A stretch of 64,000 bases of DNA from Clostridium sp. Marseille-P299 (GTDB taxonomy: Bacteria; Bacillota; Clostridia; Lachnospirales; Lachnospiraceae): NCBI RefSeq assembly GCF_900078195.1, contig NZ_FJVE01000007.1, forward strand, positions 558,001 through 622,000. The letters are read 5' to 3'. Each line of letters starts with the position of its first letter. Position 1 is the stretch's first letter. The position numbers were made by a program, and so were the translations under genes. Shown here piece by piece: positions 54,458-63,955 of this stretch. A model generated the notes under the pieces. It saw only the letters and a program-made list of their open reading frames with translations, was not told the DNA's origin and searched no databases.

Positions 54458-56671
54458 ATGAATACGAAAAAAAAGTTTAAGAGATTAATAGCACTACTAC
54501 TAATGATGATTGTTGTTATATCAAGTTTACTTGGATGTAAAAACTCCGAAGAGGCCAATGGAAGACAAAAAAGTAAAGCGATGGGAAGATACGTAGAGGA
54601 AGAACTTCTATTGTCGGACGACTATAAAAATAGTGAAATAATAAATCTTATAAAGAATGCAAATGGTGATCTTGAAGTCTTTCTTTTCGCTTATGAAAAA
54701 AATACATATTTTAAATTAATTAGGAATGAGACAGGAAATTGGGTAGAAGAGGAACAAACATGGCTAAGTAAGATTAAAGTTAATGATAGTAGTTGGATAT
54801 CAAGTGTTATCCGTGGAGAAGATGGAATCTATTATGCCCTCGTTCGAGTGTATGATGGCATGAATGGTAGTAACTTAATATTTAAATGTCAAGCTGAGAA
54901 TGGAGATCCTAAAAAAATCAATATTCCTGCTTTGGAGAAAGAAAGCGATTTCGGTGGATTTGTTAGTAAACCTATTATTAATAATATGGGTGTTCTTAAG
55001 AACGGAGATATTATTGCATATGATGCAATTGCAAGACAAATTAGTTTGTTTTCTCAGGAAACAGGAGAAAGTCTAAAACAATATCATAGTATAGCTCCGT
55101 TTACACAAAAAGAGAATACTTTATGGGCTGCAAAGTCGGAAGATAAGACGATAGTTTGTTATTCCGATGTTGAAAATGAAATACCAGCCGAAAATAATGT
55201 TATTGATGGAAAGCTAGCTGTTACAGACAAAGCAATCTATGTATTAAATAAAGAAGGAGTACATCGTTTAGAAAACAATGGTACGATATGGCAAACGATT
55301 GTGGATGGCGGTCTCTCTTCTTTATCGATTCCACAGACAGAATTTATAAGTTTAGAAATCGTTGAGAAAGAAAAGGAAGAATATTTTGTTTTGTTACAAG
55401 ATTCCAATCAAATTATGAAAGTTTATCGTTACTATTTCGATGAATCAGTACCGGCTGTACCTGAAGAAGAGTTTACAATTTATTCTTTATATGAAAATAG
55501 TACAATCAGACAAGCCATTAATGTATTTCAAAAGGCGAATAGTGATGTAAAGGTTAATTACCAAGTTGCATTAGATGAAGAAAGTTCTACAACGATAAAT
55601 GATACAATCCGAGCTCTTAACACAGAATTATTAGGTGGAAAAGGTGCTGATATCTTAGTTCTTGATGGTCTGCCATTAAGTTCGTTAAAAGAAAAGGGGA
55701 TTCTTGCAGATATTACGGATGTGGTATCACCATTTATTGATGATGGAACATTGATTCAATCGATTGCATCAAGCTTTTATGAAAATGGTAAAACTTATGT
55801 ATTACCAGCAAGGTTTCAGGCACTATTCTATTATGGTGAGGAGAAGGTAATAGATGCTTTAGAAAGTTTAGATACTCTAGCACAATATATGAATGATAAC
55901 CCAGAGGAAAAGGTATTTTCAGAATTGAATTATAGTCAAATAGCAAGTACATTCTTTTTACTAAATTACAATAAATTAATAGATACGAAGGAACAAATGA
56001 GTAAAGAAACCTTCATTCAGTTCCTAAGCAATCTTAGTATTGTAAGTAAAAATAGCGGGTCTAAAGATTTTATAGATTCAATAGGTAGCAATATATTACA
56101 GGAAGGACTTGTAAAATTTGATAGTAGGAGTATGTTACAAGATCTGGAAATGCTAAGTGGAGATACGAAAGCTGGTATTATGCAAATAAGATCAGTTAAC
56201 GATTTAGTAATGCCAGTAGATACCATAAGAAAAATGAAGTTTTCTTATACTGATATTAATGATCTTTTTATACCAAGTCTAACTGTAGGTTTAAATTCGG
56301 CGTGTAAACAAAAAGATTTAGCAAAGGAGTTTTTAAAAACGTTGATATCAGATGAAGTACAAAAAGCTGTATTAGGAGATGGATTACCTGTAAATCAGAA
56401 AATGCTTACTGAATTGGGGAAAATGGATTATAGCAATAGTGCGATTTCTATTTATGTTGGTCAGGAAATTACCTCAATAGAATATCCAAAAACAGAGGAG
56501 ATAGAAGAAGTGTTTGAACGGTCAAAACAATTAACAACGCCTTTGATATATAATAAGTTATTAATTGATGGAATTATTGATAATATAACAAAATATCTAA
56601 ATGGAGATACTTCTATTGATCAAGCAACTCAGGATACACTTAATTTACTTAATACGTACCTTTCAGAATAA
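54458..56671 (+). CDS. Lipoprotein: propeller-like N-half fused to a solute-binding C-half (first copy)
   Basis: A 737-residue lipoprotein with lipobox LLGC at about residue 27. Residues about 40-340 have repeated short beta phrases (GEDGIYYALVRVYDG, LKNGDIIAYDAIARQISLF, VTDKAIYVLNKEGVHRLENNG) typical of beta-propeller blades. Residues about 345-737 are an extracellular solute-binding domain (TIYSLYENSTIRQAINVFQKAN, GADILVLDGLPLSSL, GKTYVLPARFQALFYYGEE, CKQKDLAKEFLKTLIS) like those serving sugar-type importers. It is followed 37 bases on by a close paralogue and then by matching permeases. The ligand is unknown. The ribosome site is ATGGAGGATGGAAGTG. Confidence 0.8.
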   Translation: MNTKKKFKRLIALLLMMIVVISSLLGCKNSEEANGRQKSKAMGRYVEEELLLSDDYKNSEIINLIKNANGDLEVFLFAYEKNTYFKLIRNETGNWVEEEQTWLSKIKVNDSSWISSVIRGEDGIYYALVRVYDGMNGSNLIFKCQAENGDPKKINIPALEKESDFGGFVSKPIINNMGVLKNGDIIAYDAIARQISLFSQETGESLKQYHSIAPFTQKENTLWAAKSEDKTIVCYSDVENEIPAENNVIDGKLAVTDKAIYVLNKEGVHRLENNGTIWQTIVDGGLSSLSIPQTEFISLEIVEKEKEEYFVLLQDSNQIMKVYRYYFDESVPAVPEEEFTIYSLYENSTIRQAINVFQKANSDVKVNYQVALDEESSTTINDTIRALNTELLGGKGADILVLDGLPLSSLKEKGILADITDVVSPFIDDGTLIQSIASSFYENGKTYVLPARFQALFYYGEEKVIDALESLDTLAQYMNDNPEEKVFSELNYSQIASTFFLLNYNKLIDTKEQMSKETFIQFLSNLSIVSKNSGSKDFIDSIGSNILQEGLVKFDSRSMLQDLEMLSGDTKAGIMQIRSVNDLVMPVDTIRKMKFSYTDINDLFIPSLTVGLNSACKQKDLAKEFLKTLISDEVQKAVLGDGLPVNQKMLTELGKMDYSNSAISIYVGQEITSIEYPKTEEIEEVFERSKQLTTPLIYNKLLIDGIIDNITKYLNGDTSIDQATQDTLNLLNTYLSE

Positions 56672-56708
56672 ATTAGCGATAAACTTACAAAGATAAAGGG
56701 TGGGGATT

Positions 56709-58910
56709 ATGGAAAAGAAAATGAAAATAAAATTATTACCATTTATTTTAGTAGTATTAGTAACACTAGTCAATATACCAGCTTGTAGTAAAGTGGACGA
56801 AATGAATGGAAGCAAATCTATGGGAAGGTATGTAGAAGAGGAAATCAAGATACCAGAGAAATATTATAGATATTATACAATCAATATGGTTAAAAATTTG
56901 AATGATACTATAGAAGTTTTTATGACAGATAATAAAAAATATATAAAGTTAACATTAAATGAGGACGGTCAGTGGGAGGCTAAAGAACAACCATGGCTTG
57001 CTAAAATAAAAACTGAGAACCTAACCTATGTAATGCAAGTTATACTTGGTGAAGATGGTTTTTATTATGCACTTATATATGATTATATTGATGGAAAAGA
57101 TAATACTTTTTATATATACCAATGTAATACAGAGGATGCTGATCCAGTCCAAATAAATGTCCCTTATTTTGTAACACCATATGAAGCTAGACCAAATTTT
57201 ATCACTACACCGATTATTAGCTCGTTTGGAGTTTCTAAGGATGGTAATATTATTGTCAACGATGCATTCAAAAATAAATTATTATATATTTCAAAGGATA
57301 CCGGTGAGATTCTTGCTGAATTTGATAATGATGAGCCATTCGTAATAAAAGGAAATGAAATTTGGGCAACAAATCCTGATGACAAAGCTGTTACACATTA
57401 CTCTAGTGCAGAAAAGAAAATGGAAATAGATAGTAACGTAATAGGCGGTAAAATAGTAGTTACAGACAATGCTTTTTATATATTAAATGATAAGGGGATT
57501 CATCGTTTAGAGAAAGATGGAACTCTATTACAGACCGTTGTTGATGGCGCCTTAACATCAATTTCCAATCCAAGAAATACATTTACTAGTTTTTATGTTA
57601 GTGAAAAGGAGAAAGAAGAGTATTATGTTCTGGGGAATGACGGTCAAAACCAATGGATTTATCATTACTATTTTGATGAGACGATTCCGTCAGTACCCGA
57701 AAATCAAATAACCGTGTATTCCTTATATGAGAATGGAACGATACGACAGGGTATTAATGTATTCCAAAAAAATAATAGGGATGTCAAAGTAAATTATATT
57801 GTGGCCATGGAAGAAGAAAACTCAGCTACAATCAGCGATATCATTCGCGCACTGAATACAGAGCTTATTACAGGTGAAGGGGCAGATATATTAGTACTAG
57901 ATGGACTTCCGATAAACCAGCTAAAAGAAAAGGGAGTACTAGAAGATATTAGTGATATTATAAATCCCATGATAGAGTATAGAACATTAATTTCAAACAT
58001 TGTTGAAGATTTTTATGAGAATGATAGATCAATGTATGTCGTTCCAGTTCGATTTCAAGCGCCATTCTTTTATGGTAGTGCGGAAGTGCTTGATGCATTA
58101 AGCAGCATGGATGAATTAGTGCAGTACATAAATAAGAATCCTGATAAAAGAGTCATATCTCCCCTTACTTATGAGCAACTTGCTACTACATTCTTTCAAC
58201 TAAATTACGATAATTTAGTGAATAAGGATGGAGGGATGGACAAAGATGCACTAATTTCATTTTTGGAGAATCTAGAAGTAGTAAGTAATAATATAGGAGC
58301 TACTGATGAATTATATAGGGCAAGTACTGAAATATATAAAGGCATGATAAGGCTTGATAATGCCTTTGAATTTCAAGAACCTGAAATCTTAGAAGAAACA
58401 ACCGAAGCTGGAATTTTACAATTAAGAAGTGGTGTGAATTATATTAGGCCGGCTTATGTAATTCGTGAGAAAGAACTTACTTATCAAAGTATAAATAATC
58501 AGTTTGTACCATCGGTATTAATTGGATTAAATAAAGCTAGTAAAAATAAAGAATTATCAAAAGATTTTATGAAATTATTGTTTACGAAGGAGATACAAGA
58601 TTCGATATTTGATGATGGCTTTCCAGTAAATGAAAATGTTTTTATGAAATGGATGGTCGAATATAATTTTGCAGGTAGACAAACGTATATACAACTGACT
58701 TCTGGTATTAAAATTATAGATTATCCTAGTTCAAAAGAAGTTATAGAAATTTTGAGTAAAGTAAAGCGGCTTGATACACCGATTATCTATAATAAATTAT
58801 TAAGCGAGGGCATTGCTGAGAATATAGTTAGATATTTGGAGGGGAGTGCAACGGCAGAGCAAGTAGCACAAGAGATGCAAAACTTCTTTAATACATATCT
58901 TTCTGAGTAA
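56709..58910 (+). CDS. Lipoprotein: propeller-like N-half fused to a solute-binding C-half (second copy)
   Basis: A 733-residue paralogue of the previous protein, alignable end to end (MGRYVEEE, GEDGFYYAL, TVYSLYENGTIRQGINVFQKN, GADILVLDGLPINQLKEKGVL, YVVPVRFQAPFFYG, NTYLSE at the very end). The lipobox is IPAC at about residue 27. The start is taken at the ATG at 56709 behind AAAGGGTGGGG. The two copies have drifted across their whole length, so the duplication is not recent. Two binding proteins for one permease pair suggests two ligands or a heteromeric receptor. Confidence 0.8.
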   Translation: MEKKMKIKLLPFILVVLVTLVNIPACSKVDEMNGSKSMGRYVEEEIKIPEKYYRYYTINMVKNLNDTIEVFMTDNKKYIKLTLNEDGQWEAKEQPWLAKIKTENLTYVMQVILGEDGFYYALIYDYIDGKDNTFYIYQCNTEDADPVQINVPYFVTPYEARPNFITTPIISSFGVSKDGNIIVNDAFKNKLLYISKDTGEILAEFDNDEPFVIKGNEIWATNPDDKAVTHYSSAEKKMEIDSNVIGGKIVVTDNAFYILNDKGIHRLEKDGTLLQTVVDGALTSISNPRNTFTSFYVSEKEKEEYYVLGNDGQNQWIYHYYFDETIPSVPENQITVYSLYENGTIRQGINVFQKNNRDVKVNYIVAMEEENSATISDIIRALNTELITGEGADILVLDGLPINQLKEKGVLEDISDIINPMIEYRTLISNIVEDFYENDRSMYVVPVRFQAPFFYGSAEVLDALSSMDELVQYINKNPDKRVISPLTYEQLATTFFQLNYDNLVNKDGGMDKDALISFLENLEVVSNNIGATDELYRASTEIYKGMIRLDNAFEFQEPEILEETTEAGILQLRSGVNYIRPAYVIREKELTYQSINNQFVPSVLIGLNKASKNKELSKDFMKLLFTKEIQDSIFDDGFPVNENVFMKWMVEYNFAGRQTYIQLTSGIKIIDYPSSKEVIEILSKVKRLDTPIIYNKLLSEGIAENIVRYLEGSATAEQVAQEMQNFFNTYLSE

Positions 58911-58948
58911 AAAAGGCCTTACTCATTTAATGAAAGGAGAAGAGGATT

Positions 58949-59827
58949 TTGAGTAGTAAAGGTAAGCATAAATTGTTTTATGTTAAAAAAAGAGAACAAA
59001 TACTTGGATATATATTTTTAGCGCCAAGTTTTATAGGAGTTAGTATTTTCGTGTTGATTCCGTTTTTAGATGTAGTAAGGCGATCCTTTAGCGAGGTAAT
59101 GACTACAAAATTCGTTGGGCTAAAAAACTATATGACAATATTTACGAATCAAGCATTTTATAAAGCAATGAGTAACACGCTGCATTTTATATTAACTTGT
59201 ATTCCTCTACTACTTATTGTTTCTTTGCTGCTATCATTACTTATATTTACAATACCAGCTTTTAAAACTGTATTTAAAACTACGTATTTGATACCAATGG
59301 CAATACCCGCAGGATCGATTGTTCTATTATGGAAGATATTTTTTCATAACAATGGATTACTTAATCGTATCATTGATTCTTTTGGAGAAAATACAATAGA
59401 TTTCATTAATTCTGATCGGGCGTTTTATTTATTAGTTTTTACATATTTATGGAAGAATGTCGGTTATGATATGGTGTTGTGGATTGCTGGTTTAAATGGA
59501 ATACCAGCAGAGCAATATGAGGCTGCAAGTATCGACGGAGCAGGTGCAATAAAAAGATTTATTTATATAACACTTCCTAATTTGCTTCCGACACTATTTA
59601 TTATAACGGTCCTTTCCTTAATCAATTCTTTTAAAGTATTTCGAGAAGCTTATTTAATTGCAGGTGATTACCCTCATGAAAGCATATATATGTTGCAACA
59701 TTTATTCAATAATTGGTTTATCGCACTTGATATACAAAAAATGAGTGCAGCAGCAGTAATTGTTGCAATTGTAATGAGCGTCTTTATTATTATACTTCAA
59801 AAAGTAACAAAGCAAGAAGAGGGGTAG
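58949..59827 (+). CDS. Sugar-type ABC permease, MalF/UgpA-like
   Basis: A 292-residue CUT1-family permease with six predicted membrane helices. Seen: QILGYIFLAPSFIGVSIFVLIPF at the N-terminus and the EAA loop EQYEAASIDGAGAIKRFIYITLP. The start is TTG behind AGGAGAAGAGG. It follows the second lipoprotein by 38 bases and precedes the MalG-like permease by 14. No ATPase gene is seen in the window, so a shared MsmX-type ATPase encoded elsewhere would be needed. Confidence 0.9.
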   Translation: MSSKGKHKLFYVKKREQILGYIFLAPSFIGVSIFVLIPFLDVVRRSFSEVMTTKFVGLKNYMTIFTNQAFYKAMSNTLHFILTCIPLLLIVSLLLSLLIFTIPAFKTVFKTTYLIPMAIPAGSIVLLWKIFFHNNGLLNRIIDSFGENTIDFINSDRAFYLLVFTYLWKNVGYDMVLWIAGLNGIPAEQYEAASIDGAGAIKRFIYITLPNLLPTLFIITVLSLINSFKVFREAYLIAGDYPHESIYMLQHLFNNWFIALDIQKMSAAAVIVAIVMSVFIIILQKVTKQEEG

Positions 59828-59841
59828 AAAGGTATGGGGTT

Positions 59842-60690
59842 ATGAAGAAAAGAATAAGGTTTATTACTTATTTTATATTAGCCTTGGCGGCATTACTTAT
59901 ATGGATTCCTCTTTGGATGATGGTAACGGGTTCGTTTACAGATGCAACTGAAATGGGTGAAAACATTGGTTCTGTATTAGGTTTAGGGGGAGGGCTTGCC
60001 ACCTTTCCTATTCTTCCTTCTTATCCTACGCTACAACCATATATTGAGTTATTATTAGATTCTCCTAAGTTTTTTGTGATGTTTTGGAATTCCTGTTTTC
60101 AGGTAATACCTACTATTTTAGGACAATTACTAGTGGGGGTTCCAGCAGCTTGGAGTTTTGCTAGATTTACGTTTAAAGGTAAGAGAATCTTATTTATTTT
60201 ATATATTATATTAATGATTATGCCATTTCAGGTAACGATGGTTTCTAGCTATCTTGTATTAAATAAATTTAAAATCATGGATTCACATTTAGCAATTATT
60301 TTACCAGGAATTTTTTCAACCTTTCCGGTATTTATTATGGTTAAATTTTTCAAAGCAATTCCAGAGGAACTTATTGAGGCAGCAAAACTGGATGGGGCAG
60401 GGGATTTTAATACGTTTATAAAAATTGGAATTCCACTTGGAAATTCAGGAATTATATCTGCGGTGGTTCTTTCTTATCTTGAAAATTGGAATGCAATCGA
60501 ACAGCCACTGACGTTTCTTAGAGATAAATCTAAGTGGCCCTTATCGTTATATTTACCTCAGATTTCAGCGGACCGGGTGGGAGTTGCCTTTGTTGCATCT
60601 GTCATAATGATGTTACCTGCATTACTTATTTTTTTGAGTGGTCAAACTTATTTGGAACAAGGAATTGTTGCATCAGGAATTAAACAGTAA
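59842..60690 (+). CDS. Sugar-type ABC permease, MalG-like
   Basis: A 282-residue CUT1-family permease with six helices and the EAA loop EELIEAAKLDGAGDFNTFIKIGIP. The N-terminal LIWIPLWMMVTGSFTDATEM and the WSFARFTFKGKRILFILYIILMIMPFQVTM segment are standard for the family. The ribosome site is weak (GAAAGGTATGGGG). The protein should pair with the upstream MalF-like permease. The next gene starts 19 bases later. Confidence 0.9.
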   Translation: MKKRIRFITYFILALAALLIWIPLWMMVTGSFTDATEMGENIGSVLGLGGGLATFPILPSYPTLQPYIELLLDSPKFFVMFWNSCFQVIPTILGQLLVGVPAAWSFARFTFKGKRILFILYIILMIMPFQVTMVSSYLVLNKFKIMDSHLAIILPGIFSTFPVFIMVKFFKAIPEELIEAAKLDGAGDFNTFIKIGIPLGNSGIISAVVLSYLENWNAIEQPLTFLRDKSKWPLSLYLPQISADRVGVAFVASVIMMLPALLIFLSGQTYLEQGIVASGIKQ

Positions 60691-60709
60691 GAGAATAAGG
60701 AGAAGCGTT

Positions 60710-62758
60710 ATGGAATCGAATCACATAAAGAATGCGGAAAATGAGAAAAGAATTCAAAAGACAGGGATAAAAATAATAATACTCTTTTTTGTGGCTATGT
60801 TTTTTCTAACGATTCTTTCAAGAGTTGCAGACTCCTTAACAATACCTGTTGTAACGGTGGGAAAAGCAGGGAAAGAAACGCTAGAATTTAAGATTGAAGG
60901 TACTGGAACGTTAGTTTCTGATGAAAATACATACATTAAAGTTCCAGAGGGAGTAAAAATTGATCGAGTAAAGGTAAAATCAGGGCAGGCCGTAATTATG
61001 GGAGAAACTCTTGCAACCTATGATATGGAATATTTACAAGAGCTGATTGATAATGCAACAGAAGATTTAGAATCAAGTAAAAGGATCTATGAAACCCAAA
61101 TTCTAAACAATAAACTAACCAAGGATCCTATAGAGTCTGCAAACGAGGGAGTAATAGAAGCAGAAAATAACAAAGAAAAAGCGAAAGCAGAGCTTGCCAA
61201 AGCAAAGGTGAAGTATGAAAAGGCGATAAAAAAAATCGAAGAGAACTTAACGAAGGAGCAAAAAGACGAATATGATAAGGCGTTAAAACTTTTAAATGAT
61301 GCTGATGAAACCTATAGTAATATACTAAAAGAGTGTGAAACAAGTATTGAAAACGCAGAGGAGTCATTAGAAGAATTAAAACAGTTAAAAGAAAGTGAAG
61401 TAAAAACAGCTACGCAAAATTTAGAAGATGCTAAGTTTTCATTAGAGCAGTTAGTTGGCGATTATAATAATATGATTACGGCTTTAAATAACTATCAAGA
61501 CAGTGTAAAAGTTTATAATATAGAGTCAATGCAAAAAAATTTAGCACAGCTAATGATTGCATATTTTGGATATGCCGAATTTATTGAATTAACTGAAAAC
61601 GCAGATGAAGAAAATGCAAATACGGATAAGTTTACAAGTATTTTAATGGCTGCAAGTAACTATGAAGGTGCTGTGAGTTCAAATGATTCGGAAAGAGAAG
61701 TAAAATGCTATTTAGTATTGAAGAAAGAAGTAACGGATATTTATCAAGTCAGTGATTCTGAAAAATATAAGGCGGAACAGGCAGTAGAACGTTTGACGGA
61801 AAAACTAAATGATACTAAGGTAAATTATGATAAAAAAATTGCAAAACAACAAGAGGAAATAATTAATTTAAAAGCTGAAAATGATAAAAAAATTGAGAAA
61901 GCTCAAGAAAATGTAAAAGAACAAACAAAGCATTATAAAGAAATTTTGAATAAAGTTTATGAAGATGAAGAAGGCATAGAAAATATTACAAAGATATATG
62001 ACCAAGCGAAAGAGGTATATGAAGCAGCAGACGATGCCTTAACTGCGGCGAAGGATAATTTAAAAACTGCAAAGAATAATGATATATATCTTGATCGTAT
62101 CAATGAACTAAATTTAGAGAACCTACGTTATACCATGGAACGTAAGCAAAAAAAATTAGAGGAATTGCAAAAGATTTATGATTTTGGTGGTAAATTAAAT
62201 GCACCAAAAGATGGGGTCATTGATGAACTTGGTATTATGGAGCATTCTAAAACAACGGGAGAGGAAAAAGTAAGTATTTCATCAAAAGATTGTCATTTTC
62301 AAGGAGAATTATCGGAAGAAGCAATTGATTACATTACAGAAGGAAACACGATGACTTGTATGTTAAATTCAGAAAAAAAGGAATTAACGCTGACTGTAAC
62401 TAGGATTTGGTATGATAGAGCTACGAATAAAAATCTCTTTACCGCTTCCTTACCAGAGGGTGAATATACACCAGGTCATTCGGGTAAATTTTATACAACA
62501 AAAAAGTCTGGCACCTATGATACATGTGTACCAATAGAGGCAATCCGACGAGATTTTGATGGCAATAACTATATTTTAACCGTAATTGATAAGTCAAGTA
62601 TTCTCGGCGATAATAAAACAGTCTTTCGTATGAATGTAAATGTTATTAATTCAGATTATAAGATGGCTGCGATTCAAGATGCGATCTCCAAAGATACAAT
62701 AATTATTACTGGTAGTAATAATATGATTGAGGAAGGAGATAGGGTACGTGTCAAATGA
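60710..62758 (+). CDS. Membrane-fusion (HlyD/MacA-type) adaptor with long coiled coil
   Basis: A 682-residue protein. One N-terminal membrane helix (about residues 18-40, IKIIILFFVAMFFLTIL), then a split lipoyl-like domain (PVVTVGKAGKETLEFKIEGTGTLVS...VPEGVKIDRVKVKSGQAVIMGETLATYD), a coiled coil of over 350 residues rich in Glu/Lys/Ala (about 110-485), the second lipoyl half (LNAPKDGVIDELGI) and a beta-barrel C-terminus. Such adaptors link MacB/FtsX-type permeases to extracellular substrates. Start is ATG 60710 behind AAGGAGAAGCG. The coiled coil is unusually long for a Gram-positive adaptor. Confidence 0.85.
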   Translation: MESNHIKNAENEKRIQKTGIKIIILFFVAMFFLTILSRVADSLTIPVVTVGKAGKETLEFKIEGTGTLVSDENTYIKVPEGVKIDRVKVKSGQAVIMGETLATYDMEYLQELIDNATEDLESSKRIYETQILNNKLTKDPIESANEGVIEAENNKEKAKAELAKAKVKYEKAIKKIEENLTKEQKDEYDKALKLLNDADETYSNILKECETSIENAEESLEELKQLKESEVKTATQNLEDAKFSLEQLVGDYNNMITALNNYQDSVKVYNIESMQKNLAQLMIAYFGYAEFIELTENADEENANTDKFTSILMAASNYEGAVSSNDSEREVKCYLVLKKEVTDIYQVSDSEKYKAEQAVERLTEKLNDTKVNYDKKIAKQQEEIINLKAENDKKIEKAQENVKEQTKHYKEILNKVYEDEEGIENITKIYDQAKEVYEAADDALTAAKDNLKTAKNNDIYLDRINELNLENLRYTMERKQKKLEELQKIYDFGGKLNAPKDGVIDELGIMEHSKTTGEEKVSISSKDCHFQGELSEEAIDYITEGNTMTCMLNSEKKELTLTVTRIWYDRATNKNLFTASLPEGEYTPGHSGKFYTTKKSGTYDTCVPIEAIRRDFDGNNYILTVIDKSSILGDNKTVFRMNVNVINSDYKMAAIQDAISKDTIIITGSNNMIEEGDRVRVK

Positions 62759-63953
62759 ATATATTGAGATTATTGAAAAAGCAAAATTAGATAAGGTAGA
62801 TTTAAAGAATTCGGGTATAAACAAGCTTAAATTAAAAAAGTTAAGTTTAAATGAAACAGATTTAAATAAGTCAATTTTAAAAAGAATATCTTTAAGAAAA
62901 ATATCCTTAAAAAAGCTGTTTTTATTTATAATTGCAATTATATTACTTGTACTAAATTTAAATACATTTTTAAACCTCAGATCACAGTTTAATACAATCA
63001 GTGTACGTATTCATGATAAAGGTATTACACGAAATCAATTAATAAATATAATTGAGAATGAGCAAAAAAAAGAAGACAGTAAATTTACAGAGATTAATTC
63101 CTTTGGAATTTTAGAACGTCAAACGGTGTATGAGTCTGAATTTAATCGTAAGAAAAGTGTCACCTTGTACTATGTTTTTGGATTTATGGAGCAGGTGCTG
63201 CCAATGAAGCTTATTCATGGTACTTTACCATCCATGGAAGACACTTATGGTTGTGTAATTGATATAAAAACTGCACTTTCTCTGTTTGGAAATGTGAACG
63301 TTCTTGGATTACCTATTAAGTGGGAGGAAAGAACGTATTATATACGCGGTATTGTATCCAATACATTTCCTGTTTTTATGTTTCAATCGAAAGAGGAAGA
63401 TGATATCTTTTGGAATTTTGAATTAAAATATAAAGAGCAAGAAACAGCAAGAGAATTAACGAGTCAGTTTATGAATATGTTTTCTACAGATTATACGATT
63501 ATTGAAGGAGGCTATATTGTTAGACTGCTAGGCAATATTGTAGGCTTACCGTATTTATCGATAATAGTATATGGTATTTATTATGTCTTGAGTTTTTTAA
63601 AAAAACATAAAAATAATCTCTCATTAAAAGAAACTAGTAGAGCAAACGTATTAAAATATTTTGGTATATGTATTTCTTGTTCCATTGCAGTTTTTTATTT
63701 CTTTCTTTATTATGTTCGAACTTTTATATACATACCAAGACGGTTTATACCTACAAGATGGTCAGATTTCTCTCATTGGGCGACGATTATAAACAATTTC
63801 AAACAGCATTATAATGAGATTGTATCAATCATGCCGATTAAAAAAGATACCGTATTATTAGAAGGTGTTACTTTTAATATAGGTATTTCAATCGTTAGCG
63901 TTATGTCTCTCCTGCTAATTTATTTTGCATACCGAAACAAATATGAGGCATAA
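62748..63953 (+). CDS. FtsX/MacB-type ABC permease with N-terminal five-residue repeats
   Basis: A 401-residue membrane protein. The topology, one N-terminal helix (about 57-76), a large extracytoplasmic domain and three C-terminal helices, is that of FtsX/MacB permeases, and its place behind a membrane-fusion adaptor fits. Residues 12-56 ahead of the first helix show nine five-residue units with Leu/Ile at the third position (VDLKN, SGINK, LKLKK, LSLNE, TDLNK, SILKR, ISLRK, ISLKK). The start is GTG at 62748 behind AAGGAGAT, overlapping the previous gene by 11 bases. The matching ATPase is not in the window. Confidence 0.75.
   Translation: MSNEYIEIIEKAKLDKVDLKNSGINKLKLKKLSLNETDLNKSILKRISLRKISLKKLFLFIIAIILLVLNLNTFLNLRSQFNTISVRIHDKGITRNQLINIIENEQKKEDSKFTEINSFGILERQTVYESEFNRKKSVTLYYVFGFMEQVLPMKLIHGTLPSMEDTYGCVIDIKTALSLFGNVNVLGLPIKWEERTYYIRGIVSNTFPVFMFQSKEEDDIFWNFELKYKEQETARELTSQFMNMFSTDYTIIEGGYIVRLLGNIVGLPYLSIIVYGIYYVLSFLKKHKNNLSLKETSRANVLKYFGICISCSIAVFYFFLYYVRTFIYIPRRFIPTRWSDFSHWATIINNFKQHYNEIVSIMPIKKDTVLLEGVTFNIGISIVSVMSLLLIYFAYRNKYEA
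62781..62915 (+). repeat. Degenerate 15-bp repeat coding for five-residue units
   Basis: Nine in-frame 15-bp units (typical AT-rich TTTAAAAAAG pattern) encode the pentapeptide-like N-terminus of the FtsX/MacB-type permease. Confidence 0.6.
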
Positions 63954-63955
63954 GA

